From JAGOFO01 sp964522105 (GTDB lineage Bacteria; Myxococcota_A; UBA9042; DTJE01), in contig CAZFVA010000002.1 in assembly GCA_964522105.1 (NCBI GenBank), positions 1 to 64,000 of the forward strand: 64,000 nt of DNA, in the 5' to 3' direction. The position numbers were made by a program, and so were the translations under genes. Position 1 is the stretch's first letter, and every line of letters begins with the position of its first letter. Positions 41,482 through 51,199 of this stretch are shown here, one piece after another. Under the pieces are notes generated by a model. That model did no database searches. It saw only the letters and a list, made by a program, of their open reading frames with translations, and was not told the DNA's origin.

Positions 41482-42245
41482 CAGTACACAGGGCAATCCT
41501 CTGGCCAGATTGCCAGGGGGGGGCACCAGACTGGTATTATTGCAAAGTCCTGTCCGTAGTTGCACGGCATTTCGTTAGCCTCGGTCGCCACAGTCGGAAT
41601 GACCAGACATCCGTAGCAGACCTTGATCGGGAACGCGAATTCGTTGGAATAGACGACTTCGCCTGATTGCGTCTCTGCCTGCAGAAGCACATACACATTG
41701 ACGTCGAGTGCTGTTTTCAGGGGAGCGTCAGTGGCGCGAAGCATTTCACCCAGGAAATTGCCTACTTCAGGCTTGATAACTTCAACCGCGACTGTGCCTT
41801 CCTGATCAGGTTCAACCGATTCTGCAACGGTGTTTTGAACGCCATCTAGAATGTACGGCGTGATGATGTTGTAATCGGCGTCACCCAGCGCCGGGGTAAG
41901 CGCACCAAGGTCGATCCAGACTTTGGCCCCAGCGACAGACAGGATGTTCGTTTCGCTTTGAAGCGAGCCGGAACCTTCACCAGTTATGGATGAAAGCGGC
42001 ACCATTACGTTCTTGAAGCGCGGGAACAGATAGTATCGGTTGGTCAGCAGGACGTCCAGGATACCGTAGGGGATAATGGCCTGGGCTCTCTGGCCTGGCT
42101 GGATCTGACACTGCTGTTTCGGGGTCAGTGCCATCGCATCAAAGATCATCAGGGCCATTGGATTTTGAGCTTCACAGGTAACCAGCATCGGCATGGTGCC
42201 GAGCAGCATGGCCATCACCAGTATCTTCGGGTTTAACTTTCTCAT
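41481..42245 (-). CDS. lipoprotein coupled to pilQ
   Basis: Exported protein of 254 residues; the signal ends LVTC, a lipobox. The mature part is mostly beta-rich with several Cys near the end (CYGC, PCNYG, WCPP, DCPVY). I do not recognise the family. It overlaps pilQ by four bases (ATGA) and the glycosyltransferase by one, so all three are translated together. A lipoprotein coupled to a secretin could be a pilotin or secretin-stabilising factor, but it has no TPR like Tgl/PilF. Confidence 0.65.
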   Translation of the reverse strand: MRKLNPKILVMAMLLGTMPMLVTCEAQNPMALMIFDAMALTPKQQCQIQPGQRAQAIIPYGILDVLLTNRYYLFPRFKNVMVPLSSITGEGSGSLQSETNILSVAGAKVWIDLGALTPALGDADYNIITPYILDGVQNTVAESVEPDQEGTVAVEVIKPEVGNFLGEMLRATDAPLKTALDVNVYVLLQAETQSGEVVYSNEFAFPIKVCYGCLVIPTVATEANEMPCNYGQDFAIIPVWCPPLAIWPEDCPVY

Positions 42246-45200
42246 AACGACACCTCTCTGTTCACTACCTTGGGCGTAATGAATATCAGCAGCTCCGAGC
42301 GGTCATCAGACCGGGACCTTGATTTGAACAGCCAACCAAGAATCGGGATGTCGCCAAGGAACGGTATCTTCTTGAAGGACTTACCGGTGCTTCTGGTGTA
42401 GATACCGCCAATGACCGTTGTGTCACCGTCCCGGATCAGAAGTTCAGTATGCGCTTCTTTCTTCTGAATTGTCGGGTTTCCGTTTGCTGCAAGGTTACCG
42501 AAGTCCGGTTCATTCTTCGAAATATCAAGTTTCAGATTGATGTGGCCGTCGCGTGTGACGTGCGGTTCGACGTCAAGCTTCAAGTCAGCCGAGAAGAACT
42601 GGGTGTTAACACCGGCAGCCGAAACGACGCTGATTGGAATCTGAACGCCCTGGGAAATGGACGCCTTGCGGTTGTCCAGCGTACTGATTCGCGGTGAAGA
42701 AATAATCTTCACGTCGCCGTTTTCTTCAGCGGCCGAAAGACGAAGCGTCAGGTTACCGATGCCGCCAATCGAGCCGAGCTGGATGCCGATGGCGCCACCA
42801 GCACCTGTACCGACTGCGGCCGGCAGGTTGACTGCCCAGTTCGGGTTATCCAGCGAAATACCGCCGTTCGGGGTTGCCGGGCTTGCACCGCCGGCGAGGC
42901 CGATGCTTGACGGGAACACTGCGCCGGTTTCGTTGCCGAAGGCTGAAGCCATGGCAAAATTACCGCCCCACTGGATACCGATATCTTCCGAGAAAGTCGT
43001 TCTAGCTTCAACTATGCGTGCTTCAATCAGGATCTGCGGGGTCTGCTGGTCAAGTCTTTTGACCAGATCTTCGGCAGCCTGAAGGTAGTCTTCGGTATCC
43101 TTGATGACCAGTGTATTGGTTCTGTCGTCGACCGAAACAGTGCCCTTTTCTGACAGGACATCTTTAAGTCTGGCGGCCATTTCCGAGCCCTTGCCATAAT
43201 TGACAGGGACCAGGCGTACGACTACCGGTTTCAGCTCGCGCTGTTTCTTGGCCTTTTCAACTTTGGCCTCGTATTCCCTCTGGATTGACTCACTGCTGGC
43301 CACGCGGTAGATACCCTGTTCGACAACGTAGTCCAGGCCTTTGGCCTTCAGGACCGTATCGAGGGCCAGGTCCCACTGAACGTCTTCCAGGTGGAATGTA
43401 ACTTTTCCCTTAACTTCTTCAGACGTGACGATGTTTACCTTGCCTTCGCGGGCCAGGAACGTCAGCACGTTCTGAATGTCGGCGTCTTTCACGGTCAGAT
43501 TGATTCGCTTTCCCTGATACTTCTTTTTCTTCGGGACCATGGAAGGCCGCAGGAAACCCTGGCTGCCCGTTGTCGGGTCAACCTTCATTTCCGGCGTAAG
43601 CGGCGCAGGGGCAGGTGCCGGGGGCGTTCCTGCGGCGTTCTGAGCGGCCATACGGTTCAATCTTGGCGTTGCTGAAGCACCGGCCATCATGTCGGCAGCG
43701 GCCGGTCCGGCAAATGTCCAGACCAGCTTTCCGTCCTGACGGGCGATCTTCTGGCCAATCGGTCTGTTAAGGTCGGCAACGATTTGAACTTTGCCGTCGC
43801 CCGTAACAAATGAACTGACCATGTTTACTGATGTGCCAAATGCGGTGACATCAAGTCTTCTGGTCAGTTCTGTCGGCAGTTTGGTGCGGTCGAGCGTCAG
43901 AATGTAAGTGCCTTCCCTGGCGGTGATTGAATAGTCTGCATCGCCATCCATTGAAAGGATCAGGCTCGGGCCGTCGGCCGTGTTGCGGAAGTCGATGCCA
44001 CGCACCGCGCTTTCCACAGGTTTGGTCGCTTTTTTTGCTTCTGTTCTGGCCTGTGCCAGTTCAACGGAAAGCCGGTCAATCTCGGCCTGGCTGGCTGCGT
44101 TGATCGTTCTGGCTGTCTTATTCTCGGCGGCTCTGGCCTGTGCCAGTTCGTCTGTCAGACGGTCGATTTCGGCCGTGTATACTACTTTGACGTCGTTTGC
44201 CGCATTGTCCCCGGCAGCCTTCGCCCTGGCCAGTTCGTCTGTCAGACGGTCGATTTCGGCCGTGTATACTACTTTGACGTCGTTTGCCGCATTGTCCCCG
44301 GCAGCCTTCGCCCTGGCCAGTTCATCGGTCAGACGGTCGATTTCGGCGCTGTAGGCGGCTTTGGTGTTGCTGGCAACGTTGTTTTCAGATGCTTTCGCCC
44401 TTGCCAGTTCACTGGTCAGACGGTCGATTTCGGCGCTGTAGGCGGCTTTAGCGTTGCTGGCAACGTTGTTTTCAGATGCTTTCGCCCTTGCCAGTTCACT
44501 GGTCAGACGGTCGATTTCGGCGCTGTAGGCGGCTTTAGCGTTGCTGGCAACGTTGTTTTCAGATGCCTTCGCCCTGGCCAGTTCACCTGTCAGGCGGTCG
44601 ATTTCGGCGCTGTAGGCAGCTTTAGCGTTGCTGGCAACGCTGTTTTCAGNNNNNNNNNNNNNNNNNNNNNNNNNNNNNNNNNNNNNNNNNNNNNNNNNNN
44701 NNNNNNNNNNNNNNNNNNNNNNNNNNNNNNNNNNNNNNNNNNNNNNNNNCGGTCGATTTCGGCGCTGTAGGCAGCTTTAGCGTTGCTGGCAACGCTGTTT
44801 TCAGAAGCCTTCGCCCTGGCCAGTTCACCTGTCAGGCGGTCGACTTCCTGCTGCTTTGACATCAGTTTGTTGTCGGCATCACGCATTGCTGCGGTAAGTG
44901 CCTCAACCTTTGCTGCGGCAGCCTGTTCTTTCTTTAAAGCTTCGTTTTCGCGTAACTGGGCCTTCGACATGTCTGAACGGGCCGATTCAAGCGCGGCAAG
45001 CGCCTTTGTCACTTCAGACTGGCGTTTTTCAAGTTCGCCGCTGATTCTGGCGCCGTTCGATTTGTCTGCATCAGCACTTAACTTAAGGCGCTGCAGTTCA
45101 GTTTCACGGTCGCTGACCAACTTGCGCAGCCTTTCAACTTCCCTGGTTTCCCGTTCTGATGAACTTCCCTGAAGTGCTTTAAACTGCGCCGTAAGCTCGA

Positions 45201-47580
45201 CAATTCTGGCTTCGCGGTCTTTTACCGCAGCACCTGATGACGCCAGCTCCTGTTCGTATCTGGATTTCAGGGCAGCGGTTGCTGTCTGCTGCTCTTCAAT
45301 CATCTTCTGGAGTTTCGATGTGCGGTCGTCGTTATCACGCCCGGCTTTCGTGCGGCTTTCTTCCCAAGCCTTTTTCAGGACGGAAATCTCGGCTTCCCGA
45401 TTGTTCAACTGGGCAAGCAGGTCTGAAACCTGTGCGCTGGCTGTTGTGCGACCTTCGTCCTGAAGTCTGCGGACTTCTTCCTGAAGCCTTGTCACCTGGG
45501 ACGCGCGGCGCGCTGCCAGGTCTTCAACTTCAGCCAGGTGGCGTTTCAGCGACGTTTCGGTCTCGGCAAGGGCAGCTTCTTTGTTGCGAAGCTGAGCAGC
45601 AAGGTTTGCAACCTCTGTCGAGTTGTTACCGGTGGCCTTCCGAGAGGCGGCCAGAGCGCCCTTAAGGTCTGAAATTTCCTGTTCTTTTGTCAGGATGGCC
45701 TGCCTGGCCTGATCAACGTCGGTACGGGCCACTGTGACTTTCTGTGACAGGTCCTTTATGGTCTCTTCCTGACGACGGTTAGTTTCCTTTACGTCGGCAA
45801 GTGTCTCTTCGTAACGGGCGCGAAGGCTGCCGATTTCCTTTTCCTGTTCGGCCAGAGCCTTGTTTCTTCCGTAAGCTTCGGCGGCTTTCTTCGCCTCGGC
45901 CATTTCTGTCCGCAAGGCCTCAAGCTTGTTTTCCTGGTCGGTCACGCGGGCCATGCTCTGGGCCCTTTCCTGCTGAAGTTTCGCTTCGGCATCGCGGGAA
46001 GCAACTTCCATGGCGACCTTTGCGGCTGCCAGTTCTTTTTCACGGGCTTCCAGTCTTGCGATAGATTCCTTCTGGGCCTCGGTCATCTTGCCGTCAGCCC
46101 TGGCGGCCGACTTTCTGGCTTCAGCGGCTTCCGACTTCAGAAGGGCAATCTCTTTTTCCCGGACTGCCAGTTCTGCCTTTGTTCCCTGCTTTTCTGCAGC
46201 CAGCCTGGCTTCAAGCGTCTTGCGCTCGTTGTCCATTGCCGACTTCAGTTCTGCAATCTCTTTTTCCTTGGCCGTCAGCCTGATTCCTGCCGCCTGAACT
46301 GCTTCACCGGCGCCATCTGCTTTAGCGCGCATCATTTTCAGTTCGGACTCACGTGACTCAATCTGCTCGCGAAGGCTTCTGGCCTCGGCTGTTTCAACTG
46401 CCTTTCTATTGTTCTTAAGGGCATCGACTTCTGCGCGCAGGTCGGCGACTTCCTTTTCAGCCATGCCGCGACGCACTGCAATTGCCTGAAGCTTCTTTTC
46501 TTCTGTTTCAAGCTTCCCGACAGTCTCGCTCCACGCCTTTGCGGCTACCTGACGATCACGGACGACCTTATCAAGTTCAGCGCGTTCATTAACTACGCGG
46601 GCTTCAAGGCGTTCCGCCTGTCTGGTCAGTTCTGCGGCTTTTATAGCGTCCTGTCTGGCGATTTCGACCTGGCCTTTCAGTTTGGCGATCTCGGCTTCCT
46701 GGGCCACTTTGGCCAGCCTGGCCTTTTCAATCTCGTCCTGAATTTTGGCTATCTTTGACTGTTCCTGCTGCTTTCTTGCGTCAGCAAGCTGGGCAACCAG
46801 TTTTTCTTCTGCTTCGCGGGCCTTGCGGGCTTCGGCCAGTTTGCTGTTTTCTTTTGCCACAAGACCGTTCAGTTCCGCACGTGTCTTTTCTTCGGCAAGG
46901 CGGGCCTTCTTCGAATCTTCAAGACGGCCTTTTTCCTCGGCCGCCAGTCTGGCGGCTGCGACAGCTTCGGCTTCAGCGCCCTTTTTCAGCTCTTCAGCCT
47001 TTGCCCGAAGTCTTTCAGCTTCAAGACGACTCTGCTCTTCATTAAGTCTAAGTTTTGAATCGCGCTCGCGACTTTCCCTTATCTTTGCCAGCAGGTCTTT
47101 TTCTTTTGCCAGTTCGGCCTTTATGGAAGAAACCTGAGCTGTAAGCTGGGCTTGATCAGCAGATACAACGCGTCGTCCAGCCCCGTCGATGCGAACGACG
47201 ATGCCTTTATTGACGGCCTTGATGTCATAGGCAGCGTTTTCACGCAGGCCAATGACAATGCGGCCGACCGGCGCGCCATTGCTTTTGAACTGCATCGCTG
47301 CAACTCGATCAAGAACGCCGTTATCGACGACGATTCCATCAGTTACGGCGCTGATGTCCCCCTGGGAAACGTCTACAAATAGACGCACCGGGTCATCCAG
47401 CTTGAAAACGCTGAACGTAGGCGTTCTGTCTGCCGCGATGGTAATGACTGTTTCGTCCGGCTCTTCTTTGACCGATATGCCGGTGATGGGGTTGGCTCCC
47501 TCCATCGCAGCAAGGCAAAGTGTCGGAATAAACAGGAGCAATGTGGCTGATAACAGCCCGAAAGTTTTCGCGCGTGACAT
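42242..47580 (-). CDS. pilQ: giant PilQ-like secretin with coiled-coil insertion
   Basis: Outer-membrane secretin that forms the type IV pilus exit pore. Reading in from 47580: signal peptide (ends CLAA), an AMIN domain (about residues 28-130), then a highly charged Ala/Glu/Lys/Arg-rich coiled coil of about 1,000 residues, ending in an array of 29-residue repeats. Then come a second AMIN domain (from about 44005), an STN/N0 domain (VKDADIQNVLTFLAREGKVN), an N1 domain, and the secretin core ending PFLGDIPILGWLFKS. Other PilQ proteins have AMIN domains but not this coil. The 100-N gap at 44650-44749 makes two apparent frames; the codons run on smoothly if the true gap is 2 mod 3 in length. Total about 1,756 residues or more. 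Upstream there is no pilMNOP. Confidence 0.85.
44040..44850 (-). repeat. 87-bp tandem repeat array in pilQ
   Basis: The word gccagttc recurs (plus strand) at 44055, 44142, 44229, 44316, 44403, 44490 and 44577, each exactly 87 bases apart, and again at 44819 beyond the assembly gap. Each unit codes 29 residues such as NAKAAYSAEIDRLTGELARA plus flanks. Neighbouring copies are nearly identical, which explains the gap. Confidence 0.95.
44650..44749. other. assembly gap in the repeat array
   Basis: A run of exactly 100 N, a nominal size. If the 87-bp register holds across it, the true missing length is 32 + 87n bases, which also restores the pilQ reading frame. Confidence 0.95.
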
Positions 47581-47618
47581 CGCGACCTCCAGTCAAGAAG
47601 GCAAATGGTTCCGTTGAA

Positions 47619-47648
47619 ATCGTAAGCCCACCTTGTAGAAACCGTCAA
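47619..47648 (-). promoter_or_regulatory. possible pilQ promoter
   Basis: On the minus strand TTGACG (47648-47643) is followed after 18 bases by TACGAT (47624-47619), 39 bases before the ATG. Four to five matches per box. The start codon has TGGAGGTCGCG upstream. Confidence 0.35.
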
Positions 47649-47807
47649 AGAAACAGCACATATTTTTTAACAGTCAGGTAAATGCCGAAACGTGCGGTCA
47701 GGTAAAAGTGCCTCTCTGTGGTTTTAGAAATGCAGATTTCGGGGGCCGGTCAGGTTGGCCTGTAGTTCGGCAGGTGGAGTTTAGATACCGCACATGTGGA
47801 GTAACGT

Positions 47808-47875
47808 TTATCCACATAGTAACCCGGGCAAGGATTTCGCCTGGATAACTCGCTGAAGATACAGTGTTATCCGCG
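47808..47875. promoter_or_regulatory. cluster of one perfect and two near DnaA boxes
   Basis: The perfect DnaA box TTATCCACA is at 47808-47816. TTATCCAGG lies on the minus strand at 47840-47848 and TTATCCGCG on plus at 47867-47875. They sit just upstream of the aminotransferase promoter in the 388-base pilQ/hisC spacer. This spacer holds no gene; besides these and the promoters I see nothing in it. Confidence 0.5.
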
Positions 47876-47878
47876 AGC

Positions 47879-47908
47879 TTGTCCTTGGCCCGGTTATTGC
47901 AATATAAA
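47879..47908 (+). promoter_or_regulatory. promoter of the hisC-like gene
   Basis: TTGTCC at 47879-47884 (four matches) and TATAAA at 47903-47908 (five matches) are spaced by 18 bases. Start near 47916, about 50 bases before the GTG at 47969. The last DnaA-like box ends three bases before the -35. Confidence 0.45.
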
Positions 47909-47968
47909 TTGTCGCACAGGTTTGAACAGTCAGGCCTGGCATGAGGGTTTTTGTGAAGGTGATTGATT

Positions 47969-49138
47969 GTGCTTAACTCAAAACCTGAAAATGACGTAAT
48001 TCCATTTACGAGACAGAAAATGCCTGAGCCCTCTCAGTTTGTGAGGGGGCTTGCCCCATATGATGCAGTTTCATCATTGACGGCCATTTCCCAGCTTCCG
48101 GCGGGACTCAGCCCGTTGAAACTGGACTGGAACGAGAGTGTTATTGCCCCTTCGTCCCGCGTGATCGAGGCCATTACAGGCTTTTTGAAAAACACGCATC
48201 ACCTGAACTGGTATCCCGATCTGGGCGCCTCGAAGCTTCGCATGACGCTGGCTGCATATACCGGCGTGCAGGCAGACGACATTATTGTTACCAACGGTTC
48301 TGATGATGCGCTGGATCTGGTTTGCCGTTCCTACGTTGACCCCGGCGATGATGTCGTCGTTGTCTGGCCGACTTACGGTCACTTCATGGTGTTTGCCCGT
48401 GGTCGCGGGATCGAGCCAAGGCTGGCCATGCCGGCAGACCCGTTCGACAACCCGACTGAAACTTTGATGAACATGATCCGGCCTGACACGAAGGTCGTTT
48501 ATATTGCCAGCCCGAACAATCCGACCGGTGTCGTAACACCGCCGGACGACGTTCAGACGCTGTGCAGTGAATTCCCTTCGACCCTTTTCCTGCTGGATGA
48601 AGCATATTTTGAATTTTCCGGGGTGTCCTCGGCCAGACTGGTCGGAAAGATTCCCAATCTTGTTGTCACCAGGACGTTCTCGAAGTGCCTGAGCATCGCC
48701 GGGCTGCGCGTCGGATATCTGATGGCGTCGGGCGAGGTCATGCTTAACCTGAAGCGCCTGTACAATCCCAAGAGCGTGAATGTACTGGGGCAGGTCGGGG
48801 CCGTGGCCGCACTTCTTGATTCCGAGTTCACTAACAACTATATCAACCAGTGTCGGGCTGCCAGCAAATACATGGTTGAAGAACTTTCCGAACGCGGTGC
48901 TGATGTAAGGTCGACGGCCGCAAACTTCATTCTTGTGCGCGTCAAGGAACCGGCCAGATTGTGCGCGAAGCTTGAATCTGTCGGTGTGTTCGTCCGTGAC
49001 AGAAGCAAGATTGAAGGTTTTGACGGTTATGTGCGTATCACGACAGGTCCGGTCGAGCACATGATGGAATTCATCAGACGAATCGACATGCTTCTTGTTG
49101 AAAATCCAGATCTTCTTGCACCCTGGGTCGCCCGCTGA
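47969..49138 (+). CDS. hisC: histidinol-phosphate aminotransferase-like PLP enzyme
   Basis: Class I/II fold aminotransferase of about 389 residues. Motifs: LDWNESVIAPS (substrate/PLP start region), ASPNNPTGVV, LLDEAYFEFSG and the PLP lysine in TRTFSKCLSIAGLRVGY, followed by a conserved Arg near the C-terminus (YVRITTG). This is the HisC/CobD type pattern; histidinol-phosphate is the likely but not proven substrate. No other his gene is near. GTG 47969 has AAGGTGA 6 bases upstream; a TTG at 47963 is also in frame. Confidence 0.8.
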   Translation: MLNSKPENDVIPFTRQKMPEPSQFVRGLAPYDAVSSLTAISQLPAGLSPLKLDWNESVIAPSSRVIEAITGFLKNTHHLNWYPDLGASKLRMTLAAYTGVQADDIIVTNGSDDALDLVCRSYVDPGDDVVVVWPTYGHFMVFARGRGIEPRLAMPADPFDNPTETLMNMIRPDTKVVYIASPNNPTGVVTPPDDVQTLCSEFPSTLFLLDEAYFEFSGVSSARLVGKIPNLVVTRTFSKCLSIAGLRVGYLMASGEVMLNLKRLYNPKSVNVLGQVGAVAALLDSEFTNNYINQCRAASKYMVEELSERGADVRSTAANFILVRVKEPARLCAKLESVGVFVRDRSKIEGFDGYVRITTGPVEHMMEFIRRIDMLLVENPDLLAPWVAR

Positions 49139-49149
49139 TCAATTCCGCT

Positions 49150-51039
49150 TCAGAATACAGATGCCAGCTTAGCCACATCAGGTCGCAAATCCGGGTCATG
49201 ATTAAGTGCGGACAGCAGCATCGCAGTGATTTCCGGGGGCAGGTTGCCTCTGGTAATGAACTCTTCACGCATCGTGCGCGTTGCCGGGCCGCTGTTGCCC
49301 AGGGGCAGTGAACCAAGCAGGCATTCACTTAATACAAGGGCAAACGAATACACGTCGGTTGCTGAAGTCAGGTCATAACCGGCTTCCTGCTCGGGGGACA
49401 TATAGTCCGGNNNNNNNNNNNNNNNNNNNNNNNNNNNNNNNNNNNNNNNNNNNNNNNNNNNNNNNNNNNNNNNNNNNNNNNNNNNNNNNNNNNNNNNNNN
49501 NNNNNNNNNNAGGTATTCTTCCAGCGTTACGCCGTCCACGAACTCCAGGATCATGTAGTGCCTGCCGCTGGCAATACCCATGTCAAACACTTTGACTATT
49601 CTGGGGTGGGATATCCCGGCAACGATCTGGGCTTCGCGCAGGAAGTATTCCTGGGCCAGCTCGGGGGGCAGGCTGCTGTTTGACAGAATCTTCAGAACGA
49701 CGTCGCGCTGCAGTTTTTCATCCCTGGCTTTGTAAACGACTGCCGTCCCGCCTTTGCCGAGTCGCTCCTGAACTTTGTAGCGGTCCGGGATACCGCGGGG
49801 CAGCTCCGGATTGTCCTGTTCCTGTCCAACAGCAATTTCCTGACTTTCCTGTTTCAGGCGATTGTGTTCCTTGTCCATGACTGCCTTGGTCTGGCGTTGT
49901 TCAGGAGTCAGCAGATCCGCCCGTTCCAGTGCCTTCAGAACATTAAGTATCGATTCGGTCCGGTTCTCTTTAATAAATAGATCATACAGGTAGTTGAATG
50001 CCTGTTGATTCTGTGGCGTTGCAATGGAACGTTCGGCATAGACCGCGTAATAGCTTATGGCTTCCTTCATGCGCCCGTCGTCTTCCAGAATCCTGCCAAG
50101 CAGCATGCATACCCGGTCATAACCGCGATCGCCCGGGGTCGCCATCTTCAGTATCTGTTCGGCCTTTTTCAGGTTGCCGGCCTTGTAAGCCATGTGACCG
50201 GCTTCCAGCAACTTCCGTCCTGAAACAAGCGCTTCCATTTCCATCGTCGGGTTGCGTACGATCTGGTACAGCCTGGCTGCAGCCTCGTGGTCCCCGGCTT
50301 CAACATACATCGAAGCCGCCTCTGTGGTTTTGCCAAGTTTTTCAAGTAGTTTTGCGCCGATTTCAGGCTTTCCGCCACGCTGATATTCAAGCGCCGCTTC
50401 GGCCGGGCGTGCTGCTTCACGCAAACACTCTGCGGCATCCAGGTGAAGGTTTGCTGCACCGAAAGCCTGTGCGGCTTCAAGAAGCTTTCCTTCCTTTCTG
50501 AGTCCGATGGCGAAGTACATCCGGGCTCTTGACTGGTCACCGATACCGGCATAGATATCCGCAGCATTCTTGAAATCGCCTGCCTGCACAAATTCTTCAG
50601 CAGCAAGGTCAAGACTTCCGGCTTGTTTGTACAGTTGAGCCGCCTTTTCATGCTGACCGGCCCCTGAAAGTATCTCTCCGGCTGATCGGAAATCTTTAAT
50701 CTTTAAAAGTGCGTTAACTGCGGCCTCGATATCTCCGGTTTTTTGAAACAGGCTTGCTGCTTTGCGGTAATCACGCAACTTCAGGGCGACCTTGCCGGCT
50801 GCTCCAAATGCCTTTGCCGACATCAACAGGTCCATGGCTTCTTTAAATTTCGAATCGGCCACCAGCATCGAGGCCGCTTCTTCGGCCCTGCCTCTGGCGA
50901 TCAGGTCACTGATTTTTTGTTCGTGAAGTCTGGCAGCCTGATTACTGGCTCTGGAAGATCCCAGACGTATCAGTATCCAGGTAAGAATGGCCGCGCCTGC
51001 TATGGCTCCGGCCAGTGCTGCTGTGGTTCCCAGGGTCAC
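49150..51039 (-). CDS. membrane-anchored helical-repeat Ser/Thr protein kinase
   Basis: Reading from GTG 51039 (AAAGGAG 6 bases upstream): a transmembrane helix at about residues 6-25, then about 370 residues of TPR-like helical repeats with a regular AA-x-L(Y)...AG spacing, then a PknB-type kinase domain. The Gly-rich loop is LGKGGTAVVYKA near residue 425 and the ATP lysine is in VVLKIL near 450. The activation segment ends YMSPEQEAG, and DVYSFALVLSECLLG follows. The HRD and DFG motifs fall in the assembly gap, so activity cannot be confirmed. The order (anchor, repeats, kinase) reverses the common kinase-TM-sensor layout. A longer frame to 51120 lacks a ribosome site. Confidence 0.85.
   Translation of the reverse strand: MTLGTTAALAGAIAGAAILTWILIRLGSSRASNQAARLHEQKISDLIARGRAEEAASMLVADSKFKEAMDLLMSAKAFGAAGKVALKLRDYRKAASLFQKTGDIEAAVNALLKIKDFRSAGEILSGAGQHEKAAQLYKQAGSLDLAAEEFVQAGDFKNAADIYAGIGDQSRARMYFAIGLRKEGKLLEAAQAFGAANLHLDAAECLREAARPAEAALEYQRGGKPEIGAKLLEKLGKTTEAASMYVEAGDHEAAARLYQIVRNPTMEMEALVSGRKLLEAGHMAYKAGNLKKAEQILKMATPGDRGYDRVCMLLGRILEDDGRMKEAISYYAVYAERSIATPQNQQAFNYLYDLFIKENRTESILNVLKALERADLLTPEQRQTKAVMDKEHNRLKQESQEIAVGQEQDNPELPRGIPDRYKVQERLGKGGTAVVYKARDEKLQRDVVLKILSNSSLPPELAQEYFLREAQIVAGISHPRIVKVFDMGIASGRHYMILEFVDGVTLEEYXXXXXXXXXXXXXXXXXXXXXXXXXXXXXXXXXXPDYMSPEQEAGYDLTSATDVYSFALVLSECLLGSLPLGNSGPATRTMREEFITRGNLPPEITAMLLSALNHDPDLRPDVAKLASVF
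49411..49510. other. assembly gap in the kinase domain
   Basis: 100 N. The reading frame is maintained across it as written. The gap stands for about 34 residues, fewer than the catalytic loop plus activation loop usually need between these flanks (about 70-80 residues), so the true length is probably more than 100 bases. Confidence 0.85.
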
Positions 51040-51199
51040 CAGTAACTCCTTTCGATTCCCCGTAAAAAACAGGGAACTGCAGATCATGCAATTATCAGGG
51101 TGAAAACGGTAGTTATACAAGCAAACAGCAGCAGAAATCAGGTGGGTAACGGGGTTGTTGTGTCAGGCGACTCAGGTGGTCATCCAGTATTGATGGATT

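Noticed and set aside
44590..44649. End of the coiled-coil frame as an independent stop at 44590
   Set aside because: This stop arises only because the 100-N filler shifts the frame; the true frame continues into the secretin.
44040..44850. CRISPR array
   Set aside because: Units are 87 bases in head-to-tail contact with no unique spacers, and they are coding in frame.
47581..47962. Chromosomal replication origin
   Set aside because: DnaA-like boxes are few and there is no dnaA, dnaN or clear AT-rich unwinding region; treated as a possible regulatory cluster.
48074..49060. Minus-strand frame of 328 codons opposite the hisC-like gene
   Set aside because: The plus strand carries all PLP-enzyme motifs; the antisense frame shows none and is rich in His/Arg as shadows usually are.
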